Assembly (NCBI RefSeq): GCF_025273675.1
Contig: NZ_CP045809.1
Location: 1,488,001 to 1,552,000, forward strand
Reading direction: 5' to 3'
Length of the DNA: 64,000 bases
Source: Gordonia pseudamarae
Lineage (GTDB): Bacteria; Actinomycetota; Actinomycetes; Mycobacteriales; Mycobacteriaceae
Shown here in pieces: positions 30,201 through 38,505 of the stretch (position 1 is its first letter; every line of letters starts with the position of its first letter). The translations under genes were made by a program, and so were the position numbers. The notes beneath the pieces were generated by a model, which was not told the origin of the DNA, did no database searches, and worked only from the letters and a program-made list of their open reading frames with translations.

Positions 30201-31411
30201 ACGGCGTCCACGTGATCGTCACCGCCACCCGCTGGGCCGAGGTCCGGCCGGCCATCAAGGACCTGCTCGGCACCCGCATCGAACTGAGGCTCGGTGACCC
30301 CATCGACTCCGAACTCGGGCGCCGGGCGGCGGCGCTGGTCCCGCAGGACCGTCCCGGCCGTGGCGTCGCGCCGGGCGAACTGCATATGCTGATCGCCCTG
30401 CCCCGGCTCGACGCGTCGAGCTCGACCGACGACTTGACGTCCGCGGTGGCGTCGGCCGTCCACGAGATCGGCACCCGGTTTCCCGACCGCGCCGCGCCGC
30501 CCGTGCGCAGGCTCGGCACTTCGATCAGCACAATCGAGGTGGCCGATGCGGTGGCCGCCGCACAGATCACGCTCGGCCCGGGCCAGGTGGCGATCGGGAT
30601 CGGCGAATCCGAACTGGCCCCGGTGATCCTCGACTTCGGCGTGCAACCACATCTGATGGCGTTCGCCGACATCGAGCACGGCAAGACCACCCTGCTGCGC
30701 ACGATCATCCACGGGCTGGTGGGCAGTGCCACCCCCGAACAGGTCAAGATCGTGCTCGTCGACTACCGCCGGACCTTGCTCGGTGTGGTCGACGACGATT
30801 ACCTGGCCGGGTCGGCGTCGTCGGCGCAGACGGCTACGCAGATGATGACGCAATTGGCGGCCTATCTCACCGCGCGGATGCCGCCGGAGGACGTGACGCC
30901 GCAGCAGTTGCGGGACCGCAGTTGGTGGTCGGGGCCCGATGTGGTGCTGATCGTCGACGACTACGACATGGTGGCCACGGCCGGTGCCAATCCGTTGCTG
31001 GCGTTGCTGGAGGTGGCCGCGAACGCCCGTGACGTGGGTTTGCGGATCGTGCTGACCCGGCGGGCCGGCGGCGTGGCGCGGGCGTTGTTCGACCCGCTCA
31101 TCACCAGGCTGCGGGAGCTCTCGTGCGATGTGCTGCTGATGAGTGGCGACCGGGAGGAAGGTTTCATTGTCGGCCGGTCGCGGATGCGGACTCTCGTACC
31201 GGGCCGCGGCGAGCTGGTCTCGCGTAACCGTCCCACCGAGATGGTGCAGGTGGCGATGGTTCCGCCGGAGCCGGAAGCCCCGGAGCCGGAAGCCCCAGAT
31301 CCTGTGGCACCGGATCCTGAGGCGCCGGAACAGGCGACGCCGGAACAGGGATCTGCGGAACAGGGATCTGCGGAATCCGAGGGCACCGGAGCCGGGGCGG
31401 CCGGTCAGTGA
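27230..31411 (+). CDS. eccC4: Type VII secretion ATPase EccC (ESX-4 type)
   Basis: 1393 aa, single-chain FtsK/SpoIIIE motor of ESX secretion. Two N-terminal membrane helices (about 40-95), then three ATPase domains. Domain 1 Walker A GATGSGKSEFL (about 487) and Walker B FIVVDEFSELL (about 598); domain 2 Walker A GGPQSGKSTAV (about 843); domain 3 FADIEHGKTTLLR (about 1145), where the first Gly of the P-loop is Ala. The last about 45 residues are an acidic Pro-Glu-Ala repeat tail. ATG 27230 begins MVVTTEGFARRARVSPPP. Overlaps the next gene by 4 bp. Confidence 0.95.
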   Translation: MVVTTEGFARRARVSPPPMPGGELTLSPPPEVPRAVPGNLLTRLLPVVMVVAVIGMVGLMFVTGGRQMMSNPLFLMFPMMMLMSMVGMFASGRSGNGGKRAAELNEERKDYFRYLGQLRRQVRDSALEQRDALAWSHSDPAAAHDLIGSRRMWERRSGDNDFAHVRIGVGAHRLAVRLMPPEVGPIEDLEPVSMVALRRFVRTHSVVHGMPTAISLRGFPAVAVGGPREQTRGLVRAMLISLAMAHAPDQLRIAVVTADPAGPLWDWIKWLPHAGHPSHLDALGPVRMIYPDLSALEGSLADELRERSRFSRSAPPVAGQVHLVVVIDDGRVAGDERIADDSGIDGVSVIDIADTPTELAVRRGLHLNVSGGRISARSSAGVEEFADMDALSIPESLAAARRLARYRLTTAATLVSLESDAVATDPGLTALLGIRDATAFDPVAAWRPRSGRDRLRVPVGYTASGARVELDIKESAHGGMGPHGLCVGATGSGKSEFLRTLVLALIATHSPTELNLVLVDFKGGATFLGLERARHVAAVITNLEQELAMVDRMKDALSGEMNRRQEILRAAGNFANVGDYERARSAGADLAPLPALFIVVDEFSELLSQKPDFAELFVAIGRLGRSLHIHLLLASQRLEEGKLRGLDSHLSYRIGLKTFSANESRSVLGVPDAYHLPSVPGSGYLKCDSAEPIRFNASYVSGPYEPPAAGGPGPGVAGGPGAVTIVPFGAETVAVEQPSRSSLLDRAQALLDEEPVPDLAPTAPPAASASLLQTLLRRIEGHGTPAHEVWLPPLDKSPTVGRLSGHGAAGTLRLAVGIIDRPADQRRDPQVIDLSGAAGSVAIAGGPQSGKSTAVRTVVLTAAATHTPEQVQFYCLDFGGGSLVGLAGLPHVGSVCTRGDMDGVRRTIAEVAGIVRAREARFARHGIESMRDYRSRRAHWLSTGVAAPDDDLTDDRHGDVFLVLDGIAALRSDLESLEDTFTSIVSQGLSYGVHVIVTATRWAEVRPAIKDLLGTRIELRLGDPIDSELGRRAAALVPQDRPGRGVAPGELHMLIALPRLDASSSTDDLTSAVASAVHEIGTRFPDRAAPPVRRLGTSISTIEVADAVAAAQITLGPGQVAIGIGESELAPVILDFGVQPHLMAFADIEHGKTTLLRTIIHGLVGSATPEQVKIVLVDYRRTLLGVVDDDYLAGSASSAQTATQMMTQLAAYLTARMPPEDVTPQQLRDRSWWSGPDVVLIVDDYDMVATAGANPLLALLEVAANARDVGLRIVLTRRAGGVARALFDPLITRLRELSCDVLLMSGDREEGFIVGRSRMRTLVPGRGELVSRNRPTEMVQVAMVPPEPEAPEPEAPDPVAPDPEAPEQATPEQGSAEQGSAESEGTGAGAAGQ

Positions 31412-32703
31412 CCGCCGGGCCTGCACCGGGCGCGCGGGCCGATCCCCGCACGGTGGCCGACCTGGCCTACGGGCACACCGACGTGGACGGTCGCGGCATC
31501 GATGTCACCTGGCTGCTCGACGCGATCGACACCCCGACCGTCACCGTCGACGGTGTCCGCCGGCGCACCTCGGCGATGTGGTTCGGCCTGCTGCGCGACC
31601 TCACGGAATATCGCGCCGCGCAGTGTGGCGCACCCGTTCCGCTGGTGGTGGGGGTACCGAGCACGTGGGGGAGCGTGCGCCGCGCGGTCATCGACGAGGC
31701 GGCCGCGCGACTGCGGTGTCCGGTGCTGATCACCGCGCGGGCGACGCTGGTGGCAGCCGCCCACGCCGACCGGGCCGTGCGCCGCTGCGCGGTGATCGAG
31801 ACCACCCACCTGCCGACGCATCCGGACGCGTTCGGGCAGCGACCTTTCTGGACGGCGGCGATCGTCGTCCGCTCCGATGACGGCTGGGTGGTGGACGCGC
31901 AGGGGATCATCGAACCGGATCGGTCCGGTGACGACATCGGCGGGCTGATCGATGATTCGGTGGAGGTCGTGGTCGTCGACGGGGCGGTGCCGGCGGAGGT
32001 GGCGCGGGCCGTCGAGGTGGTCACGGGCGTCGTCGTGGCGGGCAGGGTGCTGACCGCGGACCGTGCGCTGGTCCGCGAGTACGGCCTGCGCGGCTCGCCG
32101 CAGCGTCGGTCCGGCCCGGGTTGGGTGCCGACCGAGTGGCCGCGGCGGGCGGGCGGTCGTCGGTACCGGCCGCTGATGGCGGCGGCCGTCGTCCTGCTGT
32201 GCGTGCTCGTGTCGGCCGCCGGAGCGGCGATCGTCCTGGGTGGTGATCCGGTCGCCCGGCCGCGGGTCGTCACCGCCGACCTCGACCGGGTGCGGGTGAG
32301 CGTGCCGGGACAGTGGCGGCGCACCGACCCGCCGGCAGGGGCGGCGCGGTCGGGGCCGCGCCGCACGGTGTTCGCCGATCCCGCCGACGGCCGCCGGCTC
32401 ATCGTGGTGCTGAGCCCGGTGCGGGCCGGTGCGACGCAGCAGTCGGTGGCGCTGAGTCTGCGCAACCGTATCCGTCAGCGTGGCGACGCGGTGGTGACCG
32501 AGTTCTCGGCGTCGACCGGCTATGCGGGACGTGATGTGATCAGCTACCGCGAGGCACCCGGTTCCGGCAGCCCGATCCGCTGGTATGTGCTGGTCTCGGA
32601 CGGCCTGCAGGTGAGCGTGGGTTGCCAGGACGGCGATCAGGCCCAGTCCCTGGCCGGCGAGTGCGTGCGGGCGGTCTCGTCGGTGCGGATCGGCCGACGG
32701 TGA
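31408..32703 (+). CDS. Type VII secretion-associated protein, Rv3446c family
   Basis: 431 aa. N-terminal half resembles an actin/Hsp70-like fold domain (VADLAYGHTDVDGRG; VPLVVGVPSTWGSVRRAVI), then one membrane helix (PLMAAAVVLLCVLVSAAG) and a C-terminal outside domain with VRVSVPGQWRRTD. This layout matches the ESX-4-linked Rv3446c family. Start GTG overlaps the eccC stop. In M. tuberculosis the next genes are esxU and esxT; here rplM follows after 289 bp with no such genes. Confidence 0.82.
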   Translation: MTAGPAPGARADPRTVADLAYGHTDVDGRGIDVTWLLDAIDTPTVTVDGVRRRTSAMWFGLLRDLTEYRAAQCGAPVPLVVGVPSTWGSVRRAVIDEAAARLRCPVLITARATLVAAAHADRAVRRCAVIETTHLPTHPDAFGQRPFWTAAIVVRSDDGWVVDAQGIIEPDRSGDDIGGLIDDSVEVVVVDGAVPAEVARAVEVVTGVVVAGRVLTADRALVREYGLRGSPQRRSGPGWVPTEWPRRAGGRRYRPLMAAAVVLLCVLVSAAGAAIVLGGDPVARPRVVTADLDRVRVSVPGQWRRTDPPAGAARSGPRRTVFADPADGRRLIVVLSPVRAGATQQSVALSLRNRIRQRGDAVVTEFSASTGYAGRDVISYREAPGSGSPIRWYVLVSDGLQVSVGCQDGDQAQSLAGECVRAVSSVRIGRR

Positions 32704-32810
32704 CGTGAGGAGCAGTTCCCGCAACGACCGTCTCCTGTCGGGGTCGACGCCGCCCCCGGCCGGTGGTTCCGGGTCGCTGAGCGGGCGGGGCCGGCTGACC
32801 GACCGGCGTT

Positions 32811-32840
32811 TTGACCCTGAACTGCACTTCCGCGTACTGT
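32811..32840 (+). promoter_or_regulatory. Promoter for rplM-rpsI operon
   Basis: TTGACC (32811-32816), an 18-bp spacer and TACTGT (32835-32840), the best sigma-70-like match in the 289-bp gap. It implies a leader of about 145 bases containing ATCCGTGA/TCACGGAT inverted arms (near 32858-32902), which may fold for ribosomal-protein feedback. Nothing else is recognised in the gap. Confidence 0.55.
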
Positions 32841-32992
32841 TGATCGCTGGTGCGTGGCATCCGTGATCCTTCGTGGGCGCAGACTCTCGTGGGTCACGGA
32901 TAGTCGAGGCCCGGGTCCCCACTGGTCGCCGGGGAATCCCTCTGCTCACGTACTCGACCAGCATTCACTAGTAGAAGAGTTGAGGACCAACT

Positions 32993-33436
32993 GTGCCTAC
33001 CTACGCACCGAAGGCCGGTGACATCACGCGCTCGTGGCACGTCATCGACGCCACCGACGTGGTGCTCGGCCGGCTGGCCGTGCAGACCGCCAATCTGCTG
33101 CGCGGCAAGAACAAGCCGACCTATGCCCCTAACGTCGACGGTGGTGACTTCGTCATCATCATCAACGCCGAGAAGGTCGCCCTGACCAACAACAAGGCCG
33201 ACAGCAAGCTGAACTACCGGCACTCCGGGCATCCGGGTGGCCTGACGGTCCGCACCACCGCCGAACTGCTCGCCTCGCACCCCGAGCGCGTCGTGGAGAA
33301 GGCTGTCAAGGGCATGCTCCCGAAGAACAAGCTCAGCGACGCCGTCGCCTCCAAGCTGAAGGTGTACGCCGGCCCGAACCATCCCCACGCGGCCCAGCGC
33401 CCCGTGCCCTTCGAGATCAAGCAGGTGGCCCAGTGA
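32993..33436 (+). CDS. rplM: 50S ribosomal protein L13
   Basis: 147 aa. Large-subunit protein. Pattern [31 protein letters not shown] and the YRHSGHPGG loop are diagnostic. Start GTG 32993 with GTTGAGGA upstream. Overlaps rpsI by 4 bp. Confidence 0.99.
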   Translation: MPTYAPKAGDITRSWHVIDATDVVLGRLAVQTANLLRGKNKPTYAPNVDGGDFVIIINAEKVALTNNKADSKLNYRHSGHPGGLTVRTTAELLASHPERVVEKAVKGMLPKNKLSDAVASKLKVYAGPNHPHAAQRPVPFEIKQVAQ

Positions 33437-33990
33437 GCAACGAGACCAACGACGCCGTGGAGAACCTTGAGGTGGACAGCGCCGAGGTCGTCGAGGACGC
33501 CGTCGAGCAGGGCGAGGACGGCTACGAGGCCGAGGTCGCGGCTGACGACTACGACGCCGAGGCCGTGGAGACCGACGTCGTCGAGCGCGACCCGATCGTC
33601 ATCGACCGTCCGATCCAGACCGTCGGCCGCCGTAAGGAGGCCGTGGTCCGTGTGCGTCTGGTGCCCGGTACCGGCGACTTCACGCTGAACGGCCGCACCC
33701 TCGAGGACTACTTCCCCAACAAGGTGCACCAGCAGATCATCAAGGCTCCGCTGGTCACCGTCGAGCGCACCGAGTCGTTCGACGTGTACGCCCGCCTCGT
33801 CGGTGGTGGCCCCTCGGGTCAGGCCGGCGCCCTGCGTCTGGCGATCGCCCGTGCCCTCATCGAGGTCACCCCGGATGATCGTCCCGCCCTGAAGAAGGCA
33901 GGCTTCCTGACCCGCGACCCGCGTGCGGTGGAGCGCAAGAAGTATGGCCTGAAGAAGGCCCGCAAGGCGTCGCAGTACTCCAAGCGCTGA
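33433..33990 (+). CDS. rpsI: 30S ribosomal protein S9 with acidic N-terminal extension
   Basis: 185 aa. Conserved S9 body starts near residue 60 ([16 protein letters not shown]) and ends RKYG-like then [12 protein letters not shown], the tail that reaches the decoding P site. The first about 55 residues are Glu/Asp/Val-rich, an extension common in actinobacteria. Confidence 0.99.
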   Translation: MSNETNDAVENLEVDSAEVVEDAVEQGEDGYEAEVAADDYDAEAVETDVVERDPIVIDRPIQTVGRRKEAVVRVRLVPGTGDFTLNGRTLEDYFPNKVHQQIIKAPLVTVERTESFDVYARLVGGGPSGQAGALRLAIARALIEVTPDDRPALKKAGFLTRDPRAVERKKYGLKKARKASQYSKR

Positions 33991-33993
33991 CGC

Positions 33994-35337
33994 GTGGCTC
34001 GCCTTTTCGGAACCGACGGCGTCCGGGGCCTGGCCAACGACGAACTCACCCCAGAGTTCGCGTTGCGCCTGGCTTCGGCCGCCGCGGTCGTTTTCCAGAC
34101 AGTGTCCGGCGACACCTCGCGTCGCCCTATTGCCGTCGTCGGGCGGGATCCGCGCGCATCCGGTGAGATGCTGGAGGCCGCGGTCTGCGCGGGCCTGGCG
34201 GCGACCGGTGTCGACGCCATCCGGGTGGGTGTGCTGCCCACCCCGGCCATCGCGTTCCTGACCGCCGACTACGGCGCCGACCTCGGCGTGATGATCTCGG
34301 CGTCGCACAATCCGATGCCCGACAACGGGATCAAGTTCTTCGCCGCCGGCGGACACAAGCTGCCCGACGACGTCGAGGACAAGATCGAGGCAGCCATGGA
34401 CGCCGAGTTCGTGCGGCCCATCGGTGCGGCCGTGGGCCGGGTGCGTGACGCTCCCGACGCCGCCGACCGCTATCGCAAACATCTGGCCTCGGCCGTCGGT
34501 CACTCGCTGTACGGTGTCACCGTCGTGGTCGACGCCGCCAACGGCGCCGCCTCCGCGTTGGGCCCGCAGGTGTATGCCGACGCCGGCGCCAAGGTCATCG
34601 CGATCCATTCCGACCCCGACGGCGTCAACATCAACGACGGTTGTGGTTCGACGCACCTGGACACCCTGCAGGCCGCCGTTCTGGAGTACGGCGCCGACCT
34701 GGGCCTGGCCCACGACGGCGATGCCGATCGCTGCCTGGCGGTCGATTCCACCGGTGCTGTCGTCGACGGCGACATGATCATGGCGATCCTCGCGAACGCC
34801 ATGAACTCGGCCGGACGTCTGCGTGACGGCGTGCTCGTGGCCACGGTGATGAGCAACCTCGGGCTGCACATCGCCATGAAGGACGCCGGGGTGCGGGTCC
34901 GCACCGTGGGTGTGGGCGATCGGTACGTGCTCGAAGAGCTGCGCAAGGGTGGGTACTCGCTCGGCGGCGAACAGTCCGGCCACATCGTGATCCCGGCGAT
35001 CGGCACCACCGGCGACGGTATCGCGACCGGTCTGTTGCTGATGGAGCAGCTCGCGGTCACCGGCCGTCGCCTCGCCGACCTGGCCGCCATCATGACGGTG
35101 CTGCCGCAGGAACTGATCAACGTGCGCGTGGCCGACAAGCATGCGGTGGCCCGCGCACCCGAGGTTCAGCAGGCGGTCGACGACGCCGAGGCCGAACTCG
35201 CCGGTGTCGGCCGGGTGCTGTTGCGTCCGTCGGGGACCGAACAACTGGTGCGGGTGATGGTGGAGGCGGGCACCGCCGACGCCGCCCTGCACACCGCGCA
35301 ACGCATCGCCGACGTGGTGGCGGCGGCGGGGGCGTGA
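33994..35337 (+). CDS. glmM: Phosphoglucosamine mutase
   Basis: 447 aa. Converts glucosamine 6-phosphate to glucosamine 1-phosphate for UDP-GlcNAc. Phosphoserine loop [14 protein letters not shown] (about 98-111), metal loop HDGDADRCL, sugar-binding GGEQSGHI and C-terminal phosphate loop [15 protein letters not shown] start 3 bp after rpsI. Works with glmS at 38.5 kb. Confidence 0.98.
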   Translation: MARLFGTDGVRGLANDELTPEFALRLASAAAVVFQTVSGDTSRRPIAVVGRDPRASGEMLEAAVCAGLAATGVDAIRVGVLPTPAIAFLTADYGADLGVMISASHNPMPDNGIKFFAAGGHKLPDDVEDKIEAAMDAEFVRPIGAAVGRVRDAPDAADRYRKHLASAVGHSLYGVTVVVDAANGAASALGPQVYADAGAKVIAIHSDPDGVNINDGCGSTHLDTLQAAVLEYGADLGLAHDGDADRCLAVDSTGAVVDGDMIMAILANAMNSAGRLRDGVLVATVMSNLGLHIAMKDAGVRVRTVGVGDRYVLEELRKGGYSLGGEQSGHIVIPAIGTTGDGIATGLLLMEQLAVTGRRLADLAAIMTVLPQELINVRVADKHAVARAPEVQQAVDDAEAELAGVGRVLLRPSGTEQLVRVMVEAGTADAALHTAQRIADVVAAAGA

Positions 35338-36026
35338 GAATGCCGCGCGTGGTGCTGTTCGACTTCTCCGGAACACTGTTCCGGTTCGAGCATCGTGATG
35401 AGTGGTTCGCCGGTGTGCACGACGAACACGGCGAACCACTCCATCTCGAGCATCAGGCGGAGCTGATCCGCCGGCTCACCCAGCCCGTCGGACTCACCGT
35501 CGACATCACCGACGACGAGCGCAGCGCCTGGCGCGACCGAGACCTCGATCCGAGGCTGCATCGCCGGGCGTATGTGGCGATCCTGCGGGCGTCGGGGCTG
35601 ACCGTGCCCGGTCACGCCGAGACGCTGTACGAGCGGGTGCTGGACCCGGATTCGTGGATCCCGTACCCCGACACCGTTGCGGTTCTGACCAGCCTTTCCC
35701 GGCAGGGGATCCGGGTCGGTATCGTCAGCAATATCGCCTTCGACCTGCGTCAGGTCCTCGCCCGTGAGGGTGTCGCCGATCTGGTGTCGGCCTACGCGTT
35801 GTCGTTCGAGGTCGGCGCGATCAAACCCGACCCCCGACTGTTCAACGCCGCCCTCGACGGTCTCGGCGCACAGGCGGAGCAGGCGCTGATGGTGGGCGAC
35901 AGCGAGGAAGCAGACGGCGGTGCCCGGGCCCTGGGCTGCGATTTCGCGTTGGTCCACGACGCCGCCCCCGCCGACCGTCCGCGCGCGCTGATCGAGGTTC
36001 TCGCCGGCCACGGCATCACCGTCTGA
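35334..36026 (+). CDS. HAD-like hydrolase with DFSGT motif
   Basis: 230 aa. HAD fold: motif [15 protein letters not shown], motif [11 protein letters not shown], motif III Lys in [10 protein letters not shown], motif [18 protein letters not shown]. The second Asp of the usual DxDGT is Ser, a position where haloacid-dehalogenase-type members also lack Asp, so phosphatase activity is not certain. The nucleophile Asp remains. GTG start overlaps the glmM stop by 4 bp; the stop is followed directly by 17-bp tandem repeats. Substrate unknown. Confidence 0.78.
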   Translation: MRMPRVVLFDFSGTLFRFEHRDEWFAGVHDEHGEPLHLEHQAELIRRLTQPVGLTVDITDDERSAWRDRDLDPRLHRRAYVAILRASGLTVPGHAETLYERVLDPDSWIPYPDTVAVLTSLSRQGIRVGIVSNIAFDLRQVLAREGVADLVSAYALSFEVGAIKPDPRLFNAALDGLGAQAEQALMVGDSEEADGGARALGCDFALVHDAAPADRPRALIEVLAGHGITV

Positions 36027-36094
36027 GATTCGCGACAGTCCGGGATTCGCGACAGTCCGGGATTCGCGATTGTCTGGGATTCGCGATTGTCGGC
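36027..36094 (+). repeat. Four 17-bp direct repeats
   Basis: GATTCGCGACAGTCCGG at 36027 and 36044, then GATTCGCGATTGTCTGG at 36061 and a closely similar copy at 36078. Each holds the palindrome TCGCGA. The array lies between the HAD gene and a T7SS-like small gene operon starting at 36182, the position of an operator array. Confidence 0.9.
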
Positions 36095-36181
36095 GGTTCG
36101 TGTTGTGCACAGTGTCCGATCGGACTCTCCCCACATGCGGTGACCCCCGCTACACTCACCTGGCAAGGGGAGGGGGCGGCG

Positions 36182-36487
36182 ATGGCCGACGGGGAAATGC
36201 GTGTCGATGTGGGCCGGGTGCGCGAGACGATCACCTTCTACCGGGGATTCGCGGCCGTATCGGGTTCGGTGTCAACTGATCTGGCCACGCACGAATTCGC
36301 CGCGTGGGGCACCGGCGCCGATGCGCTGCTGCTGCGCGAGCGGTTCTCGGCCATGGCGCGCAGGATGTCGGAGAATCTGCGCACCGACGGAAGTGACGCC
36401 GAGTCCCTCGCCGACGACCTCGACCGGGGGCTGTCCTTGATCGAGGGCACCGACGCCCGGATCGCCCTGTCGTGGCCGACGCCATGA
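36182..36487 (+). CDS. Small WXG-like helical protein, Rv3440c-position
   Basis: 101 aa. Two predicted helices joined by a turn carrying W-G-T-G (about residues 39-42, FAAWGTGADAL), so it resembles an ESX/EspC-type substrate hairpin; no clear YxxxD/E tail is seen. Position after glmM and before glmS, and length, match Rv3440c. ATG 36182 follows AAGGGGAGGGGGCGG. Overlaps the next gene (ATGA). A T7SS role is inferred from shape and nearness to ESX-4, not homology. Confidence 0.6.
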   Translation: MADGEMRVDVGRVRETITFYRGFAAVSGSVSTDLATHEFAAWGTGADALLLRERFSAMARRMSENLRTDGSDAESLADDLDRGLSLIEGTDARIALSWPTP

Positions 36488-37167
36488 GGACGTCCGAGGC
36501 GGCGCTGGTCGCGATGCGTTCGCGGTCCGGTCGGAGTCTGGATTCGTTCTGCACCCTTCTGAGTGTCGGGCGCGACTGCGGCACAACGGTTCCGGGTGAG
36601 GCCGAGGTTCGCAGGCGTTTTGACCGGATCGATCGGGTCGATGTGTCGGCCCTGGCGGCCGATGCCTTCGTGCTGGCCGGGTCGCATCACGGCCTGGCCT
36701 CGCTCGCCGTCTCGATCCCGGGCCGATCGGTGTCCTTGCGGCAGGCGTGGCCACAGGTGGGCGACGCCGTGGGCCGTGCGGTGACCGCGCACGGCGACCG
36801 GGTGGACGCCGACCTCATCGTGTTGCGTGATTGGGCGGAGGCGACGGTGGCCGCGGCCTCGGGCATCGAGCAGCTGCTGACCACCTGGTACCGGGCCGTC
36901 GACAAGGTCGGTGAACCGTTGGTCTGCGGAGTCCCCGCCCACGGCGCGGCCGAGGCGATCCGCACGGGCGTGGTGTCACCGTCGCTGCTGGCCGACGACA
37001 TCGCCGCACGGGTCACCCTGTTCGACACCGCGGCCGACGCCACCGACGACGGTATCGCCGAAATGCTGCGGGTGCTGGTCACCGCCACCGACGATCTGGC
37101 CGGCGGCGCACCGCAGGCCCCGCCGGACAACGGTTCGGGATATCTGGCGCTGGCCGGTGATGAATGA
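36484..37167 (+). CDS. Alanine-rich helical protein, Rv3439c-position
   Basis: 227 aa, mostly amphipathic helix with no catalytic motif, signal peptide or membrane segment. Contains a LRDWAEATVAAASGIEQLL helix similar in style to T7SS-exported helical proteins. Start ATG overlaps the upstream stop, its stop overlaps the next start, so three small proteins are made together. Function not recognised; M. tuberculosis has an Ala/Pro-rich protein of unknown function at this position. Confidence 0.6.
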   Translation: MRTSEAALVAMRSRSGRSLDSFCTLLSVGRDCGTTVPGEAEVRRRFDRIDRVDVSALAADAFVLAGSHHGLASLAVSIPGRSVSLRQAWPQVGDAVGRAVTAHGDRVDADLIVLRDWAEATVAAASGIEQLLTTWYRAVDKVGEPLVCGVPAHGAAEAIRTGVVSPSLLADDIAARVTLFDTAADATDDGIAEMLRVLVTATDDLAGGAPQAPPDNGSGYLALAGDE

Positions 37168-37406
37168 GGGTCGCCGGTGCGATCGACGAGATCGGGCGAG
37201 GTTCCACCGAGGCGGTGACGGCGGCGATCGGCGCCTACGCCGATCGCCGGGCGGGGCTCGCGCGGACGGTCCGGCGGTCGTCGGCGGCGGAGTCTGCCAC
37301 CCGTGACCGGTTGCAGCGCGAAGCCGACCTCGCCGACGTCGAGAACCCGCGCATCCTGCTGCCCGCCGACCTCGCATCGGGCAGTCCCCACACGCGGCGC
37401 CGCTGA
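37164..37406 (+). CDS. Small hypothetical protein
   Basis: 80 aa, charged and helical (ADRRAGLARTVRRSSAAESA, RDRLQREADLADVENPRI). Not recognised. Supported by the 4-bp start/stop overlap with the upstream gene. Last member of the three-gene small-protein operon. Confidence 0.5.
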   Translation: MRVAGAIDEIGRGSTEAVTAAIGAYADRRAGLARTVRRSSAAESATRDRLQREADLADVENPRILLPADLASGSPHTRRR

Positions 37407-37502
37407 CGGCGTCGCCCGGACCCGGCGGCCGGCGTCGCCGAACGCGATGTCATGTGGCGTCTTCGGTGCTGCTTCCCGCAGGTAGCGGCTAGGCTGGCAG
37501 TC

Positions 37503-38453
37503 GTGTTCGGAAAAGCGAAGAAGCCGTCGGAATCGCCCAAGGAATTGATGGCGCGGTTGGCGATCCGTGGGCCGTATCGGGTGCTGCGCGGCGATCTGGG
37601 CATCGTCGGGATGCCGGGGCAGGTGTTCGCGCCGTCGTCGCAGACGTGGCTGCCGGCCCGCACACGCGACAGCGACAGGTGGCCGGCGATAGCGTTCGGG
37701 CATTCGTGGTTGGCCGACAGTGGCCGCTACCGGGATCTGCTGTACCACTTGGCCTCATGGGGGATTGTGGTGGCCGCACCCGACGCCGAGCGGGGTGTGC
37801 TGGCCTCCGATACCGCACTTGCGGCGGCGCTGCGATCGGCGCTGGACGTGGTCTCGCACGTGCCGTTGGGGTTCGGGGCGGTCAAGGTCGACGCGGAGCG
37901 GGTCGGATACGCCGGTGACGGCCTGGGCGCGTCGGCGGCGGTGCTGGCGGCGTCGACCGCGATCCTGCACGGGCAGGCGCCGCGGCCGGTGCGGTCGGTG
38001 GCCGCGGTGTTCCCCGCGCCCACCACCGCGACGTTGTTGCCGGCGGCGGAGACGGTGACCGCCCAGGGCCTGGTGATCGGTGGCTCCATCCTCGACGGCG
38101 TGCACGCCAACCCGCTACCGCTGGCCGCGGCCTACGGCGGGGATGTGGTGTTGCGCACTCTGGCCGGCGGTGCGTCGGCCGCCCTGGTCGAGAAGTTCGG
38201 CCCCGGACGGCTGCTCGGGTTCAACGGCGCCGACCGCAAGGTGCATTCGCAGGTGCGGGCGTTGCTGGCCGGGTATCTGCTGCATTCGCTGACCGGTGAC
38301 CTGGAGTACCAGGCGTTCTCCGATCCGGAGGTCGTTCTCGGCGCATTCACCACACTCGATCTCGACGACACACCCGACCTGCTCGACCCGATATCGACAC
38401 TGCTGGGCGCGACCCCGCCGAAGAAAAAGACGGACCCCGCGATTGCGTCCTGA
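37503..38453 (+). CDS. Alpha/beta-hydrolase-fold protein with Asp in the nucleophile elbow
   Basis: 316 aa from GTG 37503. Fold marks: IAFGHSWLADSGRYRDLLYH near the oxyanion region, WGIVVAAPDAERG, and the elbow VGYAGDGLGASAAVL (about 136-150). In dienelactone-hydrolase-like relatives the elbow is G-x-S-x-G; here it reads G-D-G-L-G, so either Asp is the nucleophile or the protein is inactive. Positioned before glmS. No signal peptide. Substrate unknown. Confidence 0.6.
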   Translation: MFGKAKKPSESPKELMARLAIRGPYRVLRGDLGIVGMPGQVFAPSSQTWLPARTRDSDRWPAIAFGHSWLADSGRYRDLLYHLASWGIVVAAPDAERGVLASDTALAAALRSALDVVSHVPLGFGAVKVDAERVGYAGDGLGASAAVLAASTAILHGQAPRPVRSVAAVFPAPTTATLLPAAETVTAQGLVIGGSILDGVHANPLPLAAAYGGDVVLRTLAGGASAALVEKFGPGRLLGFNGADRKVHSQVRALLAGYLLHSLTGDLEYQAFSDPEVVLGAFTTLDLDDTPDLLDPISTLLGATPPKKKTDPAIAS

Positions 38454-38491
38454 GAGTGTGGTCGGTACCCGGCGGCAGGGCGCCACGCAGG

Positions 38492-38497
38492 TAGTCT
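38492..38497 (+). promoter_or_regulatory. -10 element of glmS, probably leaderless
   Basis: TAGTCT lies 8 bases before the glmS ATG with no ribosome site between, as expected for a leaderless transcript. The -35 is unclear. Confidence 0.4.
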
Positions 38498-38505
38498 GAT
38501 GAGCT

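Noticed and set aside
26969..31426. Very long open frame on the strand opposite eccC
   Set aside because: Its translation is His/Arg/Gly-rich with no domain pattern; it mirrors the codon bias of eccC at high GC and is a shadow.
32704..32992. Possible esxU/esxT genes before rplM
   Set aside because: No rightward open frame with helical or WXG pattern; the space is too short for two genes.
35334..36026. HAD gene as a pseudogene because of DFSGT
   Set aside because: Nucleophile Asp and motifs II-IV are intact, and substitution of the second Asp occurs in active dehalogenase-type members.
36027..36094. 17-bp repeats considered as a replication origin iteron set
   Set aside because: No replication gene, AT-rich region or DnaA boxes nearby; an operator array is more likely.
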